Below, piece after piece: positions 54,952 to 64,000 of a DNA stretch of 64,000 nt. Where the stretch lies: the NCBI GenBank assembly GCA_024760905.1, contig CM045733.1, positions 42,382,501-42,446,500 of the forward strand. The letters are read 5' to 3'. Position 1 is the stretch's first letter; each line of letters begins with the position of its first letter. A model generated the notes under the pieces. It ran no database searches. It had not been told where the DNA came from and worked only from the letters and a program-made list of their open reading frames with translations. Source of the DNA: Plotosus lineatus (taxonomy: Eukaryota; Chordata; Actinopteri; Siluriformes; Plotosidae). A program made the translations under genes and the position numbers.

Positions 54952-55180
54952 TCACTCACTCACTCACTCACTCATTTGCTGAACCGATTAGTCTTATTAG
55001 GATCGCAGAGAGACTTTTGTCCATCTTAGCCAACACTGGGCGAAGGCAGGGTACTAATCACTGTGCCACCATGCCACCTGTTCCTTCTAGCTCTGAAATA
55101 TAAATGACATTGTCGGCAGTCCCTGAGTAGTGGTTAACCCATCAGTCTTTTAGCAAGAAGGTCCTGGGTTCATGTCTATT
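54952..55180 (-). mobile_element. SINE-2, internally deleted
   Basis: (CTCA)n at 54949-54973 replaces the usual (CATT)n tail; the common tail, a short middle, then a tRNA-like head piece 'gtggcatggtggcacagtga' follow. A second head-like piece near 55125-55170 is on the plus strand ('gcaagaaggtcctgggttca'). Confidence 0.55.
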
Positions 55181-55544
55181 ATACCATAATTCGACTTGAT
55201 AAGTGCCTAGGGCGCTTAAAAAAAAAATGGAGTGGGTGGGCGCTTATTAAAATGTTTATTTAATTAAAATTATTAAAATGTTACCACCGGAGTGGAACGG
55301 TATGTGCTTATTCTCACCGAGGTGGAAAACATGAATGATAACAGAACAATAAAAGATCAACCAAACTACTTACATGAAAGCTGAAAATAAACAGAAAACA
55401 GCATAATTTTTTTTTTTTTTTAAAGACCCTTACTCTTCCCTCCCGGTGCTGTTTCTTTAAACATTTTCCCGGAAGTAAAATCAAGCCAATCAACACGAAT
55501 GTCAACTTTAGCACATGACACGTTGAACCAATACTATCGGGCAG

Positions 55545-56479
55545 GCTGACTGGGAAGCTGACAGACCTTGGTGTACCGACCCCCACCTGCAACTGGATTC
55601 TGGATTTCCTGACTGACAGACCACAGGTGGTGAGGATGGTAAGGAGGGTGTCAGCAAAGCTCACAGTCAGCACAGGATCACCACAGGGCTTCTGCCTCAG
55701 TCCGAAACTCTTCACCCTGTACACACACAACTGTGTCTCCACCCAGGAAAACACCACTGTCATAAAGTATGCTGATGACATCACCATCCTGGGCCTTATT
55801 AAGGGTGAGAACGAATCGGGCTATAGGAGTCTGGTGAACAACATTCTTATCTATGAAGAGGATAACAATCTCAGTGTAAACATAGATAAGACTAAAGAAA
55901 TAATAATGGATTTTAGAAAACATCCAGCTCCCCCTGCAACCACTCTTCACCAAGGGGACTGAGCTGGAGAGCACAGACAGCTGTAGGTGCTTAGGACTGC
56001 AAATAACATCAGATCTGAGCTGAACCTTGAACACTATGGCCATAGTGAAAAAAGCCCAGCAGAGACTCTATTTCATCAGGATACTCAGAAAAGCTGGCCT
56101 GCACTGTCGCCCTCTCACCCAGGTCTACAAAGGGCTGATTGAAAGCATCCTCACTACAAACATCACTGTGTGGTATGGCAACGCCACACAGGCAGAGGAA
56201 GGCTCTCTGCAAGGTATCACAAGGAGTGCAGAGAATATTATCGGGACTGAACTTCCTTCCATAAACACGATTTACACACATCGCTGTCATAGAAGAATAG
56301 AAAGAATAATCAAAGACACACTACAACCAGCTCACTCCCTGCTTAAACAAAAACACTCTACATATAACCTCAGGCACAAACGGGCGGACAGTATTGTCAC
56401 ACATAGAACTTGCTTTTTCAACAGCTTCTTTCCTGCTGCAGTGAGACTCTCAAGTGTCCGAACAAAAGGATGGACATAG
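55545..56479 (+). pseudogene. Rex1-like reverse transcriptase fragment
   Basis: Starts with damaged 'GFWIS-LTDRPQVV'-type palm sequence, then an open stretch (55627-55962): 'RRVSAKLTVSTGSPQGFCLS', catalytic 'VIKYADDITILGLI', 'NNLSVNIDKTKEIIMDFRKH'. After a stop at 55960-55962 and frame changes, the C-terminus continues from about 56027: 'IVKKAQQRLYFIRILRKAGL', 'LIESILTTNITVWYGNA', 'TIYTHRCHRRIERIIKD', 'CFFNSFFPAAVRLSS'. Catalytic YADD is intact but the upstream RT is missing. Confidence 0.84.
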
Positions 56480-56541
56480 TGCGACATACATAGATATATA
56501 ATATCTGTATATGTATGTATGTGCATATAGGTACATATATA

Positions 56542-56578
<37 letters not shown>
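56542..56578. repeat. (TG)n microsatellite in the LINE 3' UTR
   Basis: About 18 TG units. Confidence 0.93.
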
Positions 56579-56581
<3 letters not shown>

Positions 56582-57167
56582 CTACATAACTGAGTGCAAT
56601 ATTACTTACATTGTTATGTTTAATGTCTGTTGTTGCTTAATATTTTACTCAATTAATACTGTCTGGGCCAGTGTAAGGTCCTTTCTATACATCGGACTTA
56701 GGTACCCATTCTATACAAGTACTGTATGTGTTTTTTGCCTGTTCTGAGCCTCTCTGTTTTTCTTTCTTTTCCAGTACTGACTCTTTGCACGACTGCACAA
56801 GAATTTCCTATGTGTGTAAAAGCACAAATGGTAATAAAGAGACTTTGACTTGACTTTGACCAATCAACACAAACAATACTTGTCATCACTTTCTGATTAG
56901 TCCATATCTAGCTCATCGCTCCATTCATTCAGAGCATCCAATAGTCGTGCTGTCGCAGTTTCTAATGGTTCATCGGTTGTTAGACATTTACAAAGAGAAC
57001 ACAGCAAAATATTTTCCTGATTTTTAAAGCACAGCAGGACAATCAAATGTGTTGTTTCTGATGAACATTATAGACATTCTCCAGTGGCAGGGAGTCTAGA
57101 AATACCGTGTAAACTCACTTTTACAGGCAGTGAACGCCGCATTCTACAGTTACAGAGACTCTTCTTT

Positions 57168-58308
57168 CTTCTTTTCCTTTCGGCTGTTCCCTTCAGGGGT
57201 CGCCACAGCAAATGATCTGCCTCCATCTCTCCCTGTCCTCTGCATCTTCTACTCTTACTCCAACGACCTTCATGTCCGCCTTCACCGCATCCATAAATCT
57301 TCTCTTTGGTCTTCCTCTGGGCCTTTTGCCTGGTAGTTCCAACCTCAGCATCCTACGACCAATATACTCACTATCCCTCCTCTGTACATGTCCAAACCAT
57401 CTCAATCTAGCCTCTCTGACTTTGTCTCCAAAACATCTAACATGTGCTGTCCCTCTGATGTACTCATTTCTGATCCTATCCATCCTCGTTACTCCCAAAG
57501 AGAACCTCAACATTTTCATCTCTGCTACCTCCAACTCTGACTCCTGTCTTTTCCCCAGGGCCACTGTCTCTAAACCATACAACATTGCTGGCCTCACCAC
57601 CGTCTTGTACACTTTTCCCTTCATTCTTGCCGATACTCTCCTATCACACATCACACCGGACACTTTTCTCCATCCATTCCAACCTGCCTGCACGCGCTTC
57701 TTCACCTCTTTCCACACTCTCCATTGCTCTGGATTGTTGAGCCTAAGTACTTAAAATCCTCCACCTTCTTTATCTCTGCCCCTGTAACCTCAAAGTTCCT
57801 CTTGGGTCCTTGTCGTTCACACACATGTATTCTGTCTTACTAAGACTAACCTTCAATCCCCTCCTTTCCAGGGCATACCTCCACCTCTCTAGATTTTCCT
57901 CCACTTGGTCTCTGCTCTCACTACAGATCACGATGTCATCTGCAAACATCATAGTCCATGGAGATTCTTGTCTAACCTCGTCTGTTAGCCTGTCCATCAC
58001 CATAGCAAACAAGAAGGGGCTGAGAGCTGACCCTTGATGCAGTCCCACCTCCACCTTGAACTCTTCTGTCACACCGACAGCACACCTCACCACTGTCTTA
58101 CATCTCTCATACATGTCCTGCACCACTCTAACATACTTCTCTGTCACTCCAGACTTCCTCATACAATACCACAGTTCTTCTCTCGGCACCCTGTCATAGG
58201 CTTTCTCCAGATCCACAAAGGCACAATGCAGCTCCCTCTGACCTTCTCTGTACTTCTCTATTAACATCCTCAAAGCAAACACTGCATCTGTGGTGCTCTT
58301 TCTGGGCA
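57168..58308 (-). mobile_element. RTE-clade LINE, copy G, 5'-truncated
   Basis: The 3' end is at the left ('cttctttcttcttttccttt' is the tail complement), and truncation occurs in RT at 58308. A 5-bp 'agact' at both edges may be the target duplication. It sits inside repeat U. Confidence 0.85.
57193..58308 (-). pseudogene. RTE reverse transcriptase fragment, copy G
   Basis: Opens at 'MPRKSTTDAVFALRMLIEKY', includes 'AFVDLEKAYDRVPREEL', 'VGLHQGSALSPFLFAMVMDR' and catalytic 'MMFADDIVICSESRDQVEEN'. A one-base change near 57775 shifts frame and a second one near 57715 lies just before 'KKRVQAGWNGWRKVSGVMCD'; the C-terminus then runs open to the stop at 57193. Closest by eye to copy B (both have 'SRDQVEENLERW' and 'VKADMKVVGVRVEDAED'-like codons). 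Confidence 0.85.
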
Positions 58309-58420
58309 TGAAGACTGATCGAATAAAATTGGTAAGGTTGATCTACCATTTTGCTCCCAGTACATATGGATGGTTATTCGACATAAGGTGAAAAACATTG
58401 CGGGGGGGACTTATTGGAGC

Positions 58421-58520
58421 AGGGTGTATATATAAATCCAACATGATGTGAGTCGTCCATTAACAGTTTTGAAACTACGTTTTATTCAATTCTGTCAACC
58501 GTGTTACCTGAACACATTAC

Positions 58521-58554
<34 letters not shown>

Positions 58555-59012
58555 ATAGATAATTTTTTATTCCTTGTAATATTTAGTCCCACAAATATTT
58601 ATCACTAATAGTCATTATATTTTGTGTTGCTGTTTATTTTTTTCTTGTGTTTTTTGTGATGACTGTTATTCTTTAATTAACATAAATATTTTATAATGAC
58701 CTTATTATTTTACATCATAATTTATTCACTTTCAGGTGCATAACCAGGTAATCGATACAGTAAAGGATGCTGTTCTGGGATCAGCCAGATCAATTATCAA
58801 TTTGGATATGCTCAAATGACTAAAAAGCAAATAATAGAGAAAATTAAAATGAAAAAAAAGAGCGAGATCAAAGAGCTCCAAATTTAGCTGATCTGGAGAC
58901 ATAAGAGTGTAAGAATGAACAGCACGATCAAAAAATATATTTAGCAATTAGTAATAGAAGCTCAAATCTAACAACAAATTAATATCCGGTGTTAAAGAAT
59001 ACTGCATTGTTC

Positions 59013-59099
<87 letters not shown>

Positions 59100-59102
59100 A
59101 TA

Positions 59103-59139
<37 letters not shown>

Positions 59140-60496
59140 AAAGTCTTACTGATCTACAGGACAGATGTGTGCTTATGCTGTTCTACACTGTGGATGGAAA
59201 CATCATCAGTAACTTTGTGTGTAACAGGAGTTGCTGGCAGACTGAAGCTTGATGGAGAAACATCTTGAAAGAGGACAGAATCGATTAATGTGTTCCAGCA
59301 CTCTCAGCTCCAAAGCCAAGTTCACATTTACATAGATTCACTCTTCTGCAGAGTCCATGAAGTGTTTGAATACATGGAGGGAGAGAGTAAGTGTGTGCGA
59401 TATCCGTTTAACAAGATTGTCCAAAAGTAATCTATAACATATAACAGCTATCAATTTCTTTTTTTATTGTTCATTTTTTTTGTTGTTGTTTTTTTTTTGG
59501 TAATTTGACTACATCTGATGGATAAATCACTGTCACAACTCGAGTCAGTGTTAGTCAGTATGACTTGGTGAAGTGTTTCTTCAAGCATAGATAAATACAC
59601 CAACCTGGCATCATATAACATGGTCATGTTGTTTCATTTGCTCCGTCCTTAAATCTCCGTGCTGATTGCTGATGAATTCTCAAATTTTGTTTGGCAGAAC
59701 AGCAGGTGAACAGAGATGTAGTCATGTGCATATTCTGATTACCTCTGCCAAGGAGGTTTACAAGTGTTTGTGTGTGGGGAGGTGTATTATCATGAAACTT
59801 GCACCAGAGGAGAGGGATTGTGAAAGGAATACTTCAGTATATTTTGGAAATTATCTTGATTTTTTTTTTTTTTTTTAATCTTCAAAGTTGTTAGATAGGA
59901 CATTTTTGGACATTCTATACCATATGGGGGATTGCTGAGCTCGACACAGGTTTGTGCTCTTTGAGTGCTCTTGTTTGGTACAGTTTCTATACTAATGGTT
60001 CATACCCATTGACTTGTATAACAAATTCTTTATATAAACGGATTCAAACTTTTTTAAATGATTGAGACAACATCTTAAGCTTTTTATAAGAGGGGTCTCT
60101 TGTTTAACTTTGTAATTGTTTGCTAGCATGATTAGTGGTGGGTCTTGCTATAATTTAGAAAGAAAAGAAGAGTAGGAGTGATTGTGTATTGCTGCTATAA
60201 CATGAACAGAATCAGATCTGATAATGCACATGTGTACGGCTTTACCAATAAAAAAATAAAACGTTAGTAAATAAAAATAGGTAATTGTGGACAAACTGTT
60301 GAAGTGTAAGGGGAATAAAAGTCTTTGCTGTTCAGTCATAGGAAACTAGTCAACTTTGGGGTCCTAGCACACCCAACGTGATTCATTCGAGTGGTAAAAC
60401 TTTAACTTAATAGTATTAGCCAAGGACCTGTGTGTTTTTTTTTTGTTTTTTTTTTCACTTTGTCTCTGTTTTATTTGACTAAAAAGTTTCATTTGC
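58421..60496. other. Unannotated AT-rich stretch with microsatellites
   Basis: (ATT)n at about 58518-58550, (TA)n at about 59019-59086, (GT)n at about 59106-59134, and T-runs near 59490 and 59863. No gene or repeat family recognised in about 2 kb. Confidence 0.55.
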
Positions 60497-60616
60497 AGCC
60501 TACTCTTGTCAGAAGTCAGCAATGGTTCTTTTACATGCCTCACACCATAGACAGTGAGAGACATGACCGGCCTTTGATAACCCAGTTAGCTCCACTGGGG
60601 GCTTCTGAAATTCAGT
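60497..60616 (-). mobile_element. SINE-1 body, partial duplicate
   Basis: Nearly identical to 60760-60880, including the adjoining 'gcttctgaaatt'. The tail is missing, so this is a tandem partial duplication of the neighbouring SINE and its flank. Confidence 0.82.
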
Positions 60617-60619
60617 TCA

Positions 60620-60880
60620 GTTCATTTTCTGTAACCGCTTCATCCAAATTAGGGTCGCGGGGAGGCTGGTGCCCATCCCAGCCAACTCAGGGCGAGGGCA
60701 GAGTAGACCCTGGACAGCTCGCCAGGCCATCGCAGGGCGTAAACACGCTGACGGCTTTGCAGCCTACTCTTGTCGAAAGTCAGCAATGGTTCTTTTACAT
60801 GCCTCACACCATAGACAGTGAGAGACATGGCCGGCCTTTGATAACCCAGTTAGCTGCACTGGGGGGCTTCTGAAATTAAC
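60620..60880 (-). mobile_element. SINE-1, head missing
   Basis: Body and tail on the minus strand, well preserved ('gaccctaatttggatgaagc', 'ccatgtctctcactgtctat'). The 5' end is at 'cagtgcagc' next to 'aatttcagaagcccc', similar to the copy at 28785. Confidence 0.85.
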
Positions 60881-61054
60881 AACAGCTAAAATTAGTCACT
60901 ACGATTTCAAACACTAATTTATTTCTAAAATTAGCAGTAAAAGGTGAAAACAACCATGGGTGTTTGCTAATGTACTGATAGCCATGTGTTTGTTTACAAA
61001 TACAGTTTATAAATTAATGATATAATAATGAAAATATTTTTAATATGAAATAAT

Positions 61055-61330
61055 ACAAAATCGGAGTTTGCATGCTCTTCCTGTGCTTGCGTGGGTTTAG
61101 CTGGGTTCTCCAGTTTCTTCCCACAGTCCAAAAAAAATACACCATAGGCTAAGTGACAGTGTCACATCGCCCCTAGTATGAGTGAATGGTTGTATGTGTG
61201 TTGCACTGCGATGGACTGCTGAGCTGTTCAGGGTGTACCTGCTATTGTAAGAGGTAGCTGAAATAGGCACCAGCCTCGCTGTGACTCTAATGAGGATTAA
61301 GTGGCTTAGAAAAGGAATGAATGAGTGAGT
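61055..61330 (+). mobile_element. SINE-2, head missing
   Basis: 'ggagtttgcatgctcttcct', 'cttcccacagtccaaaaaa', 'tcgcccctagtatgagtg' and the common tail ending 'aaaaggaatgaatgagtg'. Confidence 0.78.
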
Positions 61331-61479
61331 AATACAAAACCCACATGACTGCTGTGGTACTAGTGAGGTTCTATAAAATTGTAGATATTTTTTCTGAAAT
61401 AATGAGCAGATAAAAGAGCAGGGATTGTGTGAGATGTGAAAAAAGAAAGTAATATGTCGCCATGATATGCTCTTCCCCT

Positions 61480-61495
61480 CTCTCTCTCTTACACA

Positions 61496-61530
<35 letters not shown>

Positions 61531-61693
61531 TATGACTGAGTGGGAAGTGTGTCCTGGACATTTGTGTCATTTTCACATCCTGAAAGATTTTAAATTAGAC
61601 AGCATGTGAACAAATAGTCATAGTCCATTATGTGTGTTTCTGGAGAAGATGAAGGCCAAACAGCAAGCCTGAGTACCTGAGTGTGTGTGCATA

Positions 61694-61751
<58 letters not shown>
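61480..61751. repeat. (CT)/(CA)n and (GA)n microsatellites
   Basis: CA units at about 61497-61528 and GA units at about 61697-61751; between them nothing recognised. Confidence 0.92.
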
Positions 61752-61754
<3 letters not shown>

Positions 61755-62295
61755 CTCACTTCCTGGTTTGTCTTTGTCTCAGGGATGTCACGGGTGATGC
61801 AAATAGTGACTGAATAATGTTTCAGAAGTACTTATTATTTTTAGTACATATTCATATATTTATCTGTAAAGGAAGGTAAAGGCAATATTTTTTTGACCCA
61901 TACATGTTAATTTATAAGTGGCTAATAACAAGGTTAGTGGATGCATAAAGCTATTTGAGATGGCAATTAAAATAAGGCTTTCTTTATTACAATGGGCTAC
62001 AGGGGTAAAATGCTGTTTTCAATAACTTCTTGTAAATTTGGTTGGGTTTATTATCTTATTAGCTGTGAGATACATTTTATACTATACCACAGATCGCTCT
62101 GAAGCCCAACAGCAATCTGTTTAATGTACCCAACTAACCCACCAAACTCCCTCCTATCTGTTCCAGGAAAAAAAGATAAAACAGACCTGTTGGGCGTCAG
62201 ACTGTCTCTAATAGCGCCCTGGATTGGATGTGTGAGAGAAATATCTCACTTCTGCTACAAACCTGGATCAAACACATTCCGGCTGACTCCAACAC
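61752..62295. other. Unannotated spacer
   Basis: Nothing recognised. Confidence 0.5.
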
Positions 62296-62301
62296 ACACA
62301 A

Positions 62302-62360
<59 letters not shown>
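62296..62360. repeat. (CA)n(GA)n microsatellite
   Basis: CA units followed directly by about 20 GA units. A G-run is at 62463-62472. Confidence 0.93.
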
Positions 62361-62361
<1 letters not shown>

Positions 62362-62681
62362 TGGCTGCTGTCCTTTTCTGTGGCTGAAGAAGCTTCTTTC
62401 TGTAAGTGTGAAGATGACAGAGTTCCCATCATGGAGATTTTCATGCTGTTGAAAAAAAAAAAGGGGGGGGGGGTGTTTGAGTCTTCAGAAGTCAAAAGTT
62501 CAGATGTAACAATCGAATTTGTTGATGGTTGAGATAGTTACAGGAAAAAAAAAGTGCTGAGCACATCTGGTGCATCTGGTATCAGAGCATGCCCTTTCTA
62601 AAAAAAATTACTTCTTTATCTATATAGTTTAACCATCAGGGTTAGAGGAAGATGGAGCCAATCATTTTTATATATACATAC

Positions 62682-62875
62682 AGTGGGGCAAATAAGTATT
62701 GGGCAACGTAAAAATGTGCACGTTTACCCATTGAAAAAGATAAGAGAGGTTTGTAATTTTCATCATAGGTACACATCAAGCTTGAGAATTAATGTAAAAA
62801 AAATCCAGGAAATCACATTGTATGATTTTTAAACAATTTATTTGTGACAATGGGAGGCCAAGAAGTATTGTATAC
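62682..62875 (+). mobile_element. Tc1-like terminal fragment
   Basis: After a TA, 'cagtggggcaaataagtatt' is a typical Tc1-like end, followed by 'gaggtttgtaattttcatca' and 'gtgacaatgggaggcc', which are usual subterminal phrases. No transposase follows, so only about 190 bp remains. Confidence 0.7.
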
Positions 62876-62914
62876 ATAATTCAAGGCTAACACTGACATA
62901 AATGTTTCAAGCTA

Positions 62915-62990
62915 ACATTCACACCTTGGGGTAATTTTGAATCGCCAGCTAATCTAATGTGGATGTCTTTGGATAGTGGAGGGAAATTGG
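62915..62990 (-). mobile_element. SINE-2 middle fragment
   Basis: 'cattcacaccttggggtaat' and 'ctaatgtggatgtctttgga' match the middle of SINE-2. Too short to say more. Confidence 0.5.
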
Positions 62991-63451
62991 AATATTTTTA
63001 TTGTAGTAATTGTTACTTCAACAATTATTTGCCTCAGGATTTGTGAATATTACCAGATCATACCATTAACGTTACAGTTCATGGAGTATTCAGCATTATC
63101 CACTTGCCTTCAGTGGATAATTGTTATATATTTATTTATTGTTAGATGTACAGCCACTGTTATATTGAAAAAAAAAATTGTATCAAAGATGAAACTAGGA
63201 GTGTCAAGCTCTGCAGTTGGGATGTCCCTGGATGGTGGCACCCCTCTCTGACATCAAAATATTTATGTTTTTGGCATTACTGACATTTGTTGGACAAACT
63301 TATTCAGATCAACTTACATTTTTATCTAATTTATACAACAGAACAGTTGAGGGTTAAGGGCCTTACTTGAGGGAACAGGGGCTTGAACCACCTACCTTTT
63401 GAATAGTACCATGGCACCTTAAATATTGAATTATCATTTCCTATATGTGCT

Positions 63452-63670
63452 TAGAAGGGGCAGCAGTAACCTGGTGGTAATGTCGGCTGGATCACTGATC
63501 CTAGAGTTGGGGGTTCAAGCCCCACCCTCAACAAGTTGCCACTGTCCCCCCAGTGCAGCTAACTGGGTTATCAAAGGCTGGCCATGTCTCTCACTGTCTA
63601 TGGTGTGAGGCATGTAAAAGAACCATTGCTGACTTTCGTCAAGAGTAGCTGCATAGCCATCAGCATGTTT
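63452..63670 (+). mobile_element. SINE-1, tail missing
   Basis: Head ('ggggcagcagtaacctggtg', B-box-like 'gggttcaagccccac') and body are well preserved; the match ends at 'ccatcagcatgtttc'. The next 250 bp ('atcgggagttggagtcccct' to 'gagactgacggaggcctac') is an unrelated sequence that may be another dispersed repeat. Confidence 0.82.
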
Positions 63671-64000
63671 CTAATCGGGAGTTGGAGTCCCCTGAGGCAG
63701 TTTGTTCTGGCAAGTCCTGCAGCGGCACTGGAACCCTTTTTTTATTTTATTTTTTTATTTATTTTTTATTAGCTTCTGCCCTTCCATTGGATCCTTCCGG
63801 TGGGGTAACAGCCTGTCCTCCATACTTCCTACGGAGGTGCTGTGCACTGGAAAGTATCAGCAGCTGGGATACCAGCCAGAGCGTAGCTCCATAGTCCTTT
63901 GAGACTGACGGAGGCCTACTATATGTGCTTAGAACTTTGGCACAAACACCAATGTTTAATGGTATAAAGGGTTCCTTTATTTTTAAGGTTAGTTAGGTTA
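63671..64000. other. Unassigned sequence, possibly another dispersed repeat
   Basis: GC-richer than its surroundings with a T-rich interruption at 63738-63770. I do not recognise it. Confidence 0.35.

Larger units (their letters stand above)
55533..56858 (+). mobile_element. Rex1-like LINE, 5'-truncated
   Basis: RT C-terminal two-thirds plus 3' UTR ending in 'gagactttgacttgactttg', a short repeat tail of the CR1/Rex1 kind. The 6-bp repeat 'accaat' at 55527-55532 and 56859-56864, and the continuity of repeat U on both sides, set the limits. Confidence 0.8.
55190..58420 (-). repeat. Repeat U, second copy, split by two LINEs
   Basis: Relative to the copy at 39080-39540 it lies in reverse: 'gataagtgcctagggcgctt' at the left, 'ggtggaaaacatgaatgata', 'gaaaataaacagaaaacagc', 'caatcaacacgaatgtcaac'. 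It continues after the Rex1-like insertion at 56859 ('accaatcaacacaaacaat') and after RTE-G at about 58309. Minus-strand codons near 56890-56980 read 'ETATARLLDALNEWSDELD', perhaps the end of a transposase. The right edge is uncertain. Confidence 0.5.

Overview
This looks like repeat-rich, non-genic DNA from a ray-finned (probably teleost) fish. I see no host exon, rRNA, tRNA gene, CRISPR array or bacterial-type operon. The fish assignment rests on the repeats: Rex1-like and Rex3-like LINEs, several copies of an RTE-clade LINE ending in a (GAA)n-type tail, Tc1-like and Tigger/pogo-like DNA transposons with TA target duplications, tRNA-derived SINEs ending in (AATG)n, and very many CA/GA/TA microsatellites. 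Every transposon-encoded protein seen is broken by stops, frameshifts or deletions.

Layout. 1-7.1 kb: 3' part of RTE copy A, a SINE, then a 30-bp-unit minisatellite split by a 2.6-kb LINE (copy F). 7.5-12.3 kb: dense microsatellites and a nearly complete Rex1-like LINE on the minus strand. 12.4-18.5 kb: a Tigger-like transposon whose transposase is cut by RTE copy B. 18.7-24.8 kb: a SINE carrying both RTE ends, Tc1-like pieces, a deleted RTE (copy E), and a small MADF-like ORF with a TATA box upstream. 24.9-27.5 kb: a Tc1-like element with a SINE in its transposase and a MITE near its end. 28.8-33.8 kb: SINEs, two further MITEs (one a large foldback) and an inverted pair of RTE 3' ends. 35.2-38.5 kb: a full-length Rex3-like element with a 12-bp target duplication. 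39-50.4 kb: RTE copies C and D, which share a DNA-level copied segment, plus a hairpin and a SINE. 50.5-58.4 kb: SINEs, then an old repeat (U) split by a Rex1-like LINE and RTE copy G. 58.4-64 kb: mostly unannotated AT-rich DNA with microsatellites and SINEs.

How the parts relate. The RTE family is the dominant autonomous lineage. At least two SINE copies end in sequence matching both RTE termini, so they were probably mobilised by RTE machinery. Nested insertions give a relative order: Tigger before RTE-B; Tc1 before SINE-3 and one MITE; minisatellite before LINE-F; repeat U before Rex1-like LINE and RTE-G. RTE-C appears to have donated sequence to RTE-D after both were already in place.

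SINE naming used here (local labels only): SINE-1 has a tRNA-like head, a body near 'gtaaaagaaccattgctgac' and an (AATG)n tail; SINE-2 has a different tRNA-like head but the same tail; SINE-3 is about 310 bp with an unrelated body. All family names come from recognising motifs by eye; no database search was possible.
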